The notes under the pieces: model-generated
What the model saw: only the letters and a program-made list of their open reading frames with translations
Databases searched by the model: none
What the model was told of the DNA's origin: nothing
From: a bacterium
Lineage (GTDB): Bacteria; Bacteroidota; Bacteroidia; Bacteroidales; UBA932
Length of the DNA stretch: 8,300 nt
Direction of reading: 5' to 3'
Assembly (NCBI GenBank): GCA_004561775.1
Contig: SFUD01000023.1
Coordinates: 1 to 8,300, forward strand
Position numbers and translations under genes: made by a program
In this document: positions 1-6,037 of the stretch, one piece after another
Layout: every line of letters starts with the position of its first letter
Numbering within the stretch: the first letter of the stretch is position 1

Positions 1-960
1 GGCGTAATATTCCTCTACTACATAATTGCCACTCTGCTTCCTATAGATAAGATAATAGGAAAAATCTATCCCTTTATGGGAGCCGCCCTTATCTTTATGG
101 CCCTCTCTGTTGGTATAGCTATGGTTATCAAGGGAGCTTCTGGAGGAGTCTCTATGATAGAACTTACCCCGGAGACTATGCATAATTATAAGAGCAATCC
201 ATCTCTCTACCCACTCTTCCCAATGCTCTTTGTGGTTATCTCGTGCGGGGCAATATCGGGATTCCACGCAACACAATCCCCACTTATGGCTCGCTGCATA
301 AAGAATGAGGCGCACGGCAGAAGAGTCTTCTTTGGCGCAATGATCACAGAGGGCATAGTTGCCTGCATCTGGGCAGCTGCAGCTATGGCATATTTTAATG
401 GTCCCGAAGGGCTTAATGTTGCAATGAATGGCTCTATGAACCCTGCCGACATTGTTACTGCAATATGCAACACATGGCTTGGCAAGGTTGGAGCAGTGAT
501 TGCAATAATTGGCGTGGTGGTATGCCCCATAACCAGTGGCGACACAGCCTTCAGAAGTCTAAGACTTATTGTGGCAGAGAGATTTAACATTTCTCAAAAG
601 AGAATTGCAAAACGCATACTTGTCTCTCTTCCAATCTTTGCCGTAGGTTACCTGCTTTGCAAACTGGATTTTCAGATAATATGGACATACGTTGGCATAG
701 GAAACCAGTGCCTTGCCGCCATTACACTGTGGACCATCTCCACATACCTTGCAAAGGCGGGCAAGCCTCACTGGATAACCTCAATACCTGCAACACTCCT
801 TACATTTGTCTGCATCTCCTACTTTATCGTAGCGCCTAATCCTAATGGAGGATTGCAGCTGGACTATACAGCAGGCATTGTCTCCGGTGCCGCAGATGCA
901 ATTGTGATATTTGCACTCTTTTCATATCACTTCCGCAAGAGTTGCAAAAGCCTGCAATAG
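1..960 (+). CDS. cstA: CstA-family carbon starvation transporter, C-terminal part (5' end outside window)
   Basis: This is the last 319 residues of an inner-membrane peptide/pyruvate transporter of the CstA family. The frame is open from base 1 and stops at TAG 958-960, so the true start lies upstream. Family signatures are clear: P-IDK-IGK-YP just before the internal Met at codon 26, the GAISGFHATQSPLMARC stretch around residues 80-97, the conserved CPITSGDTAFRSLRLI block around residues 175-190, and an aromatic IW-Y-G-GNQ-LA segment near residues 230-245. Several hydrophobic membrane spans alternate with short loops, and the protein ends in a basic tail. The family is known for uptake of peptides (E. 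coli CstA) or pyruvate (BtsT/YjiY) under nutrient limitation. The exact substrate here is inferred and cannot be read from the sequence. No partner gene is visible downstream: the next gene faces it after 6 bases. Confidence 0.93.
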   Translation, partial: GVIFLYYIIATLLPIDKIIGKIYPFMGAALIFMALSVGIAMVIKGASGGVSMIELTPETMHNYKSNPSLYPLFPMLFVVISCGAISGFHATQSPLMARCIKNEAHGRRVFFGAMITEGIVACIWAAAAMAYFNGPEGLNVAMNGSMNPADIVTAICNTWLGKVGAVIAIIGVVVCPITSGDTAFRSLRLIVAERFNISQKRIAKRILVSLPIFAVGYLLCKLDFQIIWTYVGIGNQCLAAITLWTISTYLAKAGKPHWITSIPATLLTFVCISYFIVAPNPNGGLQLDYTAGIVSGAADAIVIFALFSYHFRKSCKSLQ

Positions 961-1000
961 AACAGGTTACTCCAAGAGGGTGTAGGCCTTTGTATTCTTT
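944..1000 (+). terminator. Possible terminator hairpin for the cstA transcript
   Basis: Bases 944-956 (GCAAAAGCCTGCA) can pair with 981-993 (TGTAGGCCTTTGT) as a 13-bp stem with one A-C mismatch and two G-U wobbles. It is followed by ATTCTTT at 994-1000. The 24-base loop is long and the U-tract is interrupted, so this is weak as a classical intrinsic terminator. The location fits, because it spans the junction between the convergent cstA stop (960) and the minus-strand gene's stop (967-969). On the minus strand the wobbles become C-A mismatches and no U-tract follows, so any activity would be for the plus transcript. Confidence 0.3.
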
Positions 1001-2031
1001 AAACCGCTTCCAAGACTCTGGTAGGATTCCACTATATCTCCTGTAAGGATTACAGCGGCGCCTACAAGTTCCGGATGCGAGACAAGATTAAGGTCTTCTC
1101 TAATCTGGGATTTGGATGGCAGTTCTACAGCCATTAGCCGTTCTGAGTTAAAATCGGAGCGGCTATCTCCTATTATGATATATGTATCTGAGGAGAATGG
1201 CGGCCCAACTCTTATAGAGTTTGCTGTGGCATCTGTACCAACAATGTATCCGAATACCATAACCCCCTTCTCCCCTACTGCAGCCTTGGCCTCTGCAACA
1301 CTTAGCGTACCCTGCGGAAGAGAGATTCCAATATTGTAATCCTTGTTGTTCCAATATCGCGTGGTATCCAATCCTATTCTAATGAAAGAGGAGATATCCT
1401 TATGCAGCGGAGAATAACTTAGATTAAGTGTAAGCATTTGTTTCTCAACTATTTCTCTACGCAAAAGCAGCGTATCCTCTCCATTGGACTTAGTATAGAG
1501 CACATCTATTGTACCTGGCATAAAATAGGCATAACGCCTCTCGTTATAGGCATAGAAGAGCACCTTGGAATTATTGTCGCGCAGGGTGATGCCGCTCCCC
1601 GGAAAGCGATTTCTGAAACTCTCTGCAAAAGTAAATTTTATGCCGCTGTTCATCTGCTTGCAGTTGAAGAGAATAAGCGTATCTGCAGCAGAGTCTATCA
1701 TAATCTGCTTTATATCACCAAAGCAGGGATTGCTGAATGAGGGCTCCAGATTTGTTGTAGAGAGCAACGAGAGCCTATACTCGCCATAATCTACCGTAAG
1801 ACTCTTAGGCCTCTGCCCATAGAGACCCTCATAATAGACTCTTCCCGATGATGAGACAACCGAGAGATAGAAACTGTTGGTGTCCGGCGCCTCATCCACC
1901 CCCTTTGCAACAACCTCCCCTTGCGGAAAATCCAGATAAAACGAAAGTTTGCCCTTCTGCATTTCATCTACCGAAAGGCTTTGGCAGGATAGCTCCAACA
2001 ACCCCGCCAGCACAATAATCAAACGCTTCAT
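967..2031 (-). CDS. Putative DUF4493/DUF6359-like lipoprotein, function unknown
   Basis: This is a complete gene for 354 residues (ATG at 2029-2031, TAA at 967-969). The N-terminus is a short basic-hydrophobic signal sequence ending at Cys16. The lipobox is poor (E-L-S-C rather than L-A-G-C), but Bacteroidota tolerate degenerate lipoboxes, so lipidation is plausible rather than certain. Residues about 27-200 resemble DUF4493: a G-L-F opening, a YGEYRLSLLS beta segment, an F-NPCFGD motif, then a segment around CKQMNSGIKFTF. Residues about 240-354 resemble DUF6359, an OB-like beta domain: SVAEAKA, GVMVFGYIVG (256-265), a YIIIGDS segment, a VELPS-SQIREDLNL stretch, and a terminal GLKNT-AYTLLE. 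Both family assignments come from memory of motif patterns, not from a search. The start is preceded by AAAAGG about 14 bases upstream. A weak -7-like TATCTTTA (minus strand, 2082-2075) lies in the 92-base gap behind the helicase gene, so it could be read from its own promoter or through from the helicase. Confidence 0.72.
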   Translation of the reverse strand: MKRLIIVLAGLLELSCQSLSVDEMQKGKLSFYLDFPQGEVVAKGVDEAPDTNSFYLSVVSSSGRVYYEGLYGQRPKSLTVDYGEYRLSLLSTTNLEPSFSNPCFGDIKQIMIDSAADTLILFNCKQMNSGIKFTFAESFRNRFPGSGITLRDNNSKVLFYAYNERRYAYFMPGTIDVLYTKSNGEDTLLLRREIVEKQMLTLNLSYSPLHKDISSFIRIGLDTTRYWNNKDYNIGISLPQGTLSVAEAKAAVGEKGVMVFGYIVGTDATANSIRVGPPFSSDTYIIIGDSRSDFNSERLMAVELPSKSQIREDLNLVSHPELVGAAVILTGDIVESYQSLGSGLKNTKAYTLLE

Positions 2032-2123
2032 AATTAGAGTATTACCTTTTACGACAATACCCTGCCCCAGAATGTAAAGATAGTGCAGATGGGAATAATC
2101 GGGAACTGTTTACTACAAAAGAA

Positions 2124-4580
2124 TTATTGCTCTTTTACAATCCTTATTCTTGCATATTTAAGCAGCAGTTTCTTCTCTCCACAAGAGTCAAAGAGCACAA
2201 TTGCCCTCTTCTCCACACCACTTCCCTCCATAGAGAGAATCCTTCCCTCTCCAAAACGCTCGTGCTCTATACGCATCCCCTCCTTGAAGAGCAGCGGGGA
2301 GTCTGCAATAAAATTGGCCTTTGGAGCCGCTGCCTGCTGCTGCAAACCGCCGCTCTGTCTTATGGAAGCACCCGGACGGAGAGAACCGCTCTGCCTGAGA
2401 GAACCGCTCTGGTTGAAAGAACCACTCTGCCTGAGAGAACCGCCCTGGCTGAAAGAACCACCCTGCCTGAAAGAAGCGCTCTGGCTGAAAGAACCACCCT
2501 GCCTAAAAGGCGAACCCCCACGAAGAGAGGCTCCCTGCAATGCTCCGGGGCCATACTCCCTCTCTATAGGGTTAAGGAGATATCTCTCACCTATCTCTTT
2601 TATAAAGCGGCTTGGCGGATTGCTCACTCTGCTGCCAAATTTCATTCTGCTTGCGGCATAGGAGAGTTTCAGCACTCTTCCCGCCCTGGTCATTGCCACA
2701 TAAAAGACGCGGCGCTCCTCCTCAAGTTCGCTCTCCGGCGAGAGGGAGGAGACTGCAGGAATCATACCCTCCTCCATACCTGCAACTATTACATAAGGGA
2801 ACTCCAAACCTTTGGAGGTGTGCACAGTCATAAGAGAGACTTTATTGTTGTCATCGCCCGCCTCCTTTGTATCGGAGTCGCTTATAAGCGCAACCTTCTG
2901 AAGATAGAGGTCCAGCGTAAGCAATTGCGGAAGCTGCTCCTCCATTGGCTCAAGCCCCTCCTCCATAGCCTCGCCCTGCAGTTGCTCCTCTCCCTCCTCA
3001 ACAAACTCCTCTATACTGTTAAAGAGCTCCTCCACATTCTCAAGTTTAGCCTGCTCCTCCAGACTCTTATCGCTCTTCATAGAGTTGCGAATGCCAAATT
3101 TCATATCCGCTGCCACCGCCATACGGAAGGCATCAAGAGAGGAGAGCTGCTCTCTAAGTTCCATTATTCCCGATACAAAGGCGCGCAGTTTTTCAATCAC
3201 GGAATCCTTAAGCCCAAACTCCTCATAACCCGGCTCATTAATCAGCTCCACCGCAGCCTTCTCCTTTGCCGCGCTCCAAGCGCGCACCCTCTGCAGCGTT
3301 GTATCGCCTATGCCCCTGGCAGGAAAGTTTACAATGCGATAGAATGCCTCATCATCCTGCGGATTCACAATTAGCCTAAGGTATGCCAACATATCCTTTA
3401 CCTCCGCCCTCTCATAGAAGGAGTGCCCCTGATAAATCCTGTAAGGTATATTTCTGCGCCGCAGCGCCTCCTCTATTATTCGGCTCTGCGCATTTGTTCT
3501 GTAGAGCACCGCAACATCGCTGAATCTGGCGTTCCTGCTTCTAACCATATCGGAGATGGAGTTGGCAATCATCACCCCCTCCTCCTGGTCTGTTACGGCT
3601 TTAAGCAGCTCTATCTTCTCTCCCTCCTCTCCTCTGGAGAAGCAGGCCTTTTGAAATTGCGCCTTGTTGTTGTTTATAAGGGAGTTAGCTGCCTCAACTA
3701 TAACCTTGGTGCTGCGGTAGTTCTGGTCCAGCTTATACTCTGCGGCATCGGGAAAATCCTTCTTGAAATTTAGGATATTCTCTATTCTTGCGCCGCGGAA
3801 GGCATATATGCTCTGCGCATCATCTCCTACCACGGTAATATTTCTGTGCCCGGAAGAGAGCTTGCGCACTATGAGGTACTGAGACATATTGGTATCCTGG
3901 AACTCATCCACAAGTATATATCTGAAGCGGCTGCGTATGCGCTCAAGCGCATCGGGAAAATCCCTGAAGAGAATGTTTGTGTAGAGGAGCAGGTCGTCAA
4001 AGTCCATTACGCCTGTCATTTTGCAGCGCTTCCAGTAGAGCTGGTATATATCCACTATGCGGGGCCTCTTGGAGATGAGGTCCTCCTGCTGCAGCACTCC
4101 GTTGGAGAGGTATGCCTTTGGGGTTACAAGGTTGTTCTTGGCGTGGGAGATGCGCTTCTGCACCTCCTGCGGCTTATATATCTTGTCATCCAGCTGCAGC
4201 TCTTTTATGCAGCTCTTTATTACATTGCGGCTATCTGTGGTATCGTGTATTGTAAAATTCTTGGGGAAGCCAAGCAGCTCTGCCTCATCTCTCAGAAACC
4301 TTGCAAATATGGAGTGAAAAGTGCCCATCCAGAGCCACCTTGCCCTGGCCTGGCCCACAGAGAGGGCTATTCTCTCCTTCATCTCCGCCGCTGCCTTATT
4401 TGTAAAAGTAAGCGCCAGTATCTCCCTTGGCGCCGCACCGTTTTCTATAATATTGGCAATCTTGCAGGTAAGGACTCTTGTTTTTCCCGATCCCGCACCC
4501 GCTATTATTAAAGAGGGCCCCTCTATGCCTCTTACAGCCGCCTCCTGTGCGCTGTTCAACCCTTCAAAAATACTCTTCAT
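2124..4580 (-). CDS. pcrA: UvrD/PcrA-type ATP-dependent 3'-5' DNA helicase (SF1A)
   Basis: This complete 818-residue superfamily 1 helicase acts in DNA repair and in clearing replication or transcription conflicts. All core motifs are intact: Q motif (LNSAQ, 8-12), Walker A AGAGSGKT (27-34), motif Ia TFTNKAAAEM (58-67), Walker B VDEFQDT (224-230), motif III GDDAQSIYAFRG (252-263), motif IV with DQNYRST, motif V TVHTSKGLEF (585-594) and motif VI around EEERRVFYVAMTRA (620-633). After the motor come an 11-unit hexapeptide repeat (684-749) and a C-terminal Tudor-like domain (about 764-816; GMRIEHERFGEGRI, then VLFDSCGEKKLL). In PcrA/UvrD that domain contacts RNA polymerase. An acidic Glu-rich insertion lies at 524-552 in the 2B/2A region. 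The length is somewhat above the 720-780 usual for the family, and the repeat explains this. The start is ATG 4578-4580 with no Shine-Dalgarno and a -7-like box only about 8 bases upstream. PcrA and UvrD names are used interchangeably in this phylum. Confidence 0.96.
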   Translation of the reverse strand: MKSIFEGLNSAQEAAVRGIEGPSLIIAGAGSGKTRVLTCKIANIIENGAAPREILALTFTNKAAAEMKERIALSVGQARARWLWMGTFHSIFARFLRDEAELLGFPKNFTIHDTTDSRNVIKSCIKELQLDDKIYKPQEVQKRISHAKNNLVTPKAYLSNGVLQQEDLISKRPRIVDIYQLYWKRCKMTGVMDFDDLLLYTNILFRDFPDALERIRSRFRYILVDEFQDTNMSQYLIVRKLSSGHRNITVVGDDAQSIYAFRGARIENILNFKKDFPDAAEYKLDQNYRSTKVIVEAANSLINNNKAQFQKACFSRGEEGEKIELLKAVTDQEEGVMIANSISDMVRSRNARFSDVAVLYRTNAQSRIIEEALRRRNIPYRIYQGHSFYERAEVKDMLAYLRLIVNPQDDEAFYRIVNFPARGIGDTTLQRVRAWSAAKEKAAVELINEPGYEEFGLKDSVIEKLRAFVSGIMELREQLSSLDAFRMAVAADMKFGIRNSMKSDKSLEEQAKLENVEELFNSIEEFVEEGEEQLQGEAMEEGLEPMEEQLPQLLTLDLYLQKVALISDSDTKEAGDDNNKVSLMTVHTSKGLEFPYVIVAGMEEGMIPAVSSLSPESELEEERRVFYVAMTRAGRVLKLSYAASRMKFGSRVSNPPSRFIKEIGERYLLNPIEREYGPGALQGASLRGGSPFRQGGSFSQSASFRQGGSFSQGGSLRQSGSFNQSGSLRQSGSLRPGASIRQSGGLQQQAAAPKANFIADSPLLFKEGMRIEHERFGEGRILSMEGSGVEKRAIVLFDSCGEKKLLLKYARIRIVKEQ
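2334..2531 (-). repeat. 18-bp tandem repeat (11 units) coding a hexapeptide linker in the helicase
   Basis: Eleven consecutive 18-bp units encode residues 684-749 of the helicase, with consensus G-S-(F/L)-(R/S/N)-Q-(G/S). The seven central units (2379-2504) are nearly identical. On the plus strand their consensus is GARAGAACCRCYCTGSCT. Several adjacent units alternate (CTGCCT versus CTGGYT endings, giving R-Q versus S-Q), which suggests that a 36-bp double unit was duplicated. Outer units are more degenerate. Since 18 is a multiple of three, unit gain or loss keeps the helicase in frame. The peptide is Gly/Ser/Gln-rich with regularly spaced Arg and Phe/Leu, so it is probably a disordered flexible linker between the motor core and the Tudor-like domain. 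Confidence 0.95.
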
Positions 4581-4587
4581 AATTCTG

Positions 4588-4595
4588 CAAATATA
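4588..4595 (-). promoter_or_regulatory. Candidate -7 promoter box of the helicase gene
   Basis: The minus strand reads TATATTTG, an exact match to the Bacteroides -7 consensus TAnnTTTG. Its last base is 7 bases from the helicase ATG, so transcription would begin only a few bases before or at the start codon. I see no TTTG -33 element at the expected 19-21 base spacing; the nearest one upstream is 33 bases away. The call rests on one short motif. Confidence 0.35.
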
Positions 4596-4618
4596 GCAGG
4601 TAATTACAGATTAATGCT

Positions 4619-4626
4619 TAATTTTG
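4619..4626 (+). promoter_or_regulatory. Candidate -7 promoter box of the nqr operon
   Basis: The plus strand reads TAATTTTG, an exact match to the Bacteroides -7 consensus TAnnTTTG, ending 21 bases before the nqrA ATG at 4648. Transcription would then start near 4630 with a leader of roughly 15-20 bases. No clear TTTG -33 element sits at the usual spacing upstream. The region is A/T-rich, so a chance match is possible, but it is the only spot between the two divergent genes that fits for this strand. Confidence 0.4.
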
Positions 4627-4647
4627 CACAAATTATTTTTAAGGATA

Positions 4648-6027
4648 ATGCTACAACATATTCGACTTAACAGAGGACTGGACATTCCTTTAAAAGGAGT
4701 GGCAGTTGCAACTGTAAGCAAGACCGTTACACCGGATACCATTGCCCTGAAGCCTACAGACTTCAAGGCTCTTGTTCCTAAACTTCTTGTTAAGGAGGGA
4801 GAGGCTGTAAAGGCCGGAACTCTGCTCTTTTGCGACAAGAAACGTCCGGAGATAGGTTTTGCCAGCCCTTGCAGCGGCACCGTTGAGGCCATTGTAAGAG
4901 GTGACAGGCGCAAATTATTGGAGGTTCGCATAAAGGCGGACAAGACAACCGATTACATCCATTTTCAAATTCCTGATATCAAGGCAATTTCCAAAGAGGA
5001 TGTGATTAGACTATTACTGGAGAGCGGCCTTTGGCCGGTTATCAAGCAGAGACCGTTTGGAATTGTTGCATCCCCTAAAGATGAGCCAAAGGCCATCTTT
5101 ATCTCCGGATTCAACAGCGCTCCACTTGCGGCAGATCTCAATTTTATCTTAAAAGATGAGGCAGATTATCTTCAGGTGGCTGTAGATATGCTCACAAAAC
5201 TCACTAAGGGCAGTGTGCACATTGGTCTCTCCAATGAAGACTACGCAGCATCTCCTCTCTACAAAATAAAGGGAGCGCAGCTGCACATCTTCGATGGTCC
5301 GCACCCTGCAGGCAATGTGGGTATCCAGATTGCAAATGTCTCCCCTATCAAGAAGGGAGAGATTGTCTGGACAGTGGATGCGGTAAATCTTGCCGCTATA
5401 GGCAAACTCTTCAAGAAGGGCGTAGTTGATATGAGCAGGCTTGTTGCGGTTGCAGGTCCACGCGTGGAGAAGCCTTGTTATGTGAAGGCCCTCCCTGGTG
5501 TTGCAATAAAGGAGTTCCTTCCATTTATTATGGAGGGAGAGGCAGAGATATATGGCCAGAAGGTTGCCAACCGTATAATAAGCGGAGATGTGCTCTCTGG
5601 CACAAAGGTCTCTCAAGAGGGCTTCCTTGGCTACTATGATACGCTTGTCTCCGTTATTTCAGAGGGCAACTACTGCGAGACCTTCGGATGGGCAAAACTA
5701 TTCAGGCCTAAGAAGTTCAGTCTTTCACGCTCGTACTTCTCCTGGCTTACCCCATCCAAGCGCTACAATGCCGATGCCAACCTTAACGGCGGCGTAAGGG
5801 CATTTGTAGTTACCGGTCTCTACGAGAAGGTTCTCCCTATGGATATCTACCCTGTTTTCCTGCTAAAGGCTATTCTTGCAGAGAATATAGAGGAGATGGA
5901 GAGACTTGGCATCTTTGAGGTTGTGGAGGAGGACCTTGCGCTTTGCGAGTATGTCTGCCCATCCAAGATAGATGTTCAGGAGATTGTTGCTAAAGGTATT
6001 GATATTATGATTAAAGATATGGAATAG
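4648..6027 (+). CDS. nqrA: Na+-translocating NADH:quinone reductase subunit A
   Basis: NqrA is the cytoplasm-facing subunit of the Na+-NQR complex, which couples NADH oxidation and quinone reduction to Na+ export. Photoaffinity work on the Vibrio enzyme places quinone near NqrA. The product is 459 residues, close to the usual 445-460. Recognisable features are the N-terminal IRLNRGLDIPLKG (5-17), the RPEIGFASPCSGTVEAI biotinyl/lipoyl-like segment, the KPFGIVASP-type RPFGIVASPKDEPKAIFISG stretch, the GAQLHIFDGPHPAGNVG loop, the SGTKVSQEGFLGYYDTLVSVI segment, and the C-terminal CEYVCPSKIDVQE with C433 and C437. I chose ATG 4648 over an in-frame TTG at 4624. The ATG gives the standard family N-terminus, and the TTG lies inside the candidate -7 box. 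AAGGA at 4641-4645 is only 2 bases from the ATG, too close for a good Shine-Dalgarno. It is the first gene of the operon, 10 bases before nqrB. Confidence 0.96.
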   Translation: MLQHIRLNRGLDIPLKGVAVATVSKTVTPDTIALKPTDFKALVPKLLVKEGEAVKAGTLLFCDKKRPEIGFASPCSGTVEAIVRGDRRKLLEVRIKADKTTDYIHFQIPDIKAISKEDVIRLLLESGLWPVIKQRPFGIVASPKDEPKAIFISGFNSAPLAADLNFILKDEADYLQVAVDMLTKLTKGSVHIGLSNEDYAASPLYKIKGAQLHIFDGPHPAGNVGIQIANVSPIKKGEIVWTVDAVNLAAIGKLFKKGVVDMSRLVAVAGPRVEKPCYVKALPGVAIKEFLPFIMEGEAEIYGQKVANRIISGDVLSGTKVSQEGFLGYYDTLVSVISEGNYCETFGWAKLFRPKKFSLSRSYFSWLTPSKRYNADANLNGGVRAFVVTGLYEKVLPMDIYPVFLLKAILAENIEEMERLGIFEVVEEDLALCEYVCPSKIDVQEIVAKGIDIMIKDME

Positions 6028-6031
6028 GAGG
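6026..6031 (+). promoter_or_regulatory. Strong Shine-Dalgarno sequence for nqrB
   Basis: AGGAGG overlaps the nqrA TAG stop by two bases and sits 6 bases before the nqrB ATG at 6038. It is a full consensus match at good spacing. The other gene starts in the window have weaker or badly placed purine tracts, or none. Confidence 0.75.
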
Positions 6032-6037
6032 TTTGAT

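Noticed and set aside
2032..2123. Possible small gene or RNA in the gap between the helicase and the lipoprotein gene
   Set aside because: There is no open frame with a start and no stable hairpin. Only a 7-of-8 match to a -7 promoter box (TATCTTTA, minus strand) is seen.
2334..2531. Possible CRISPR array
   Set aside because: The 18-bp units are directly tandem with no unique spacers, and they encode a continuous in-frame peptide.
2083..2661. Plus-strand 192-codon open frame with Pro/Leu/Glu repeats
   Set aside because: This is again the helicase minisatellite read antisense. The repeated peptide is an artefact of a period divisible by three.
2127..3374. Long plus-strand open frame (415 codons) antisense to the helicase, with a periodic ALPERT-like peptide
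   Set aside because: It is a shadow of the helicase gene. The periodicity is the 18-bp repeat read in another frame, the rest is Leu/His/Arg-rich with no recognisable domain, and the opposite strand encodes an intact helicase with all motifs.
3846..4511. Plus-strand 221-codon open frame antisense to the helicase N-terminal half
   Set aside because: It lies exactly over Walker A to Walker B of the helicase, has Cys/Leu-rich composition typical of antisense frames, and shows no family signature.
5149..5616. Minus-strand 155-codon open frame inside nqrA
   Set aside because: It overlaps a well-conserved nqrA region, has no plausible ribosome binding site or homology, and its composition is that of an antisense frame.
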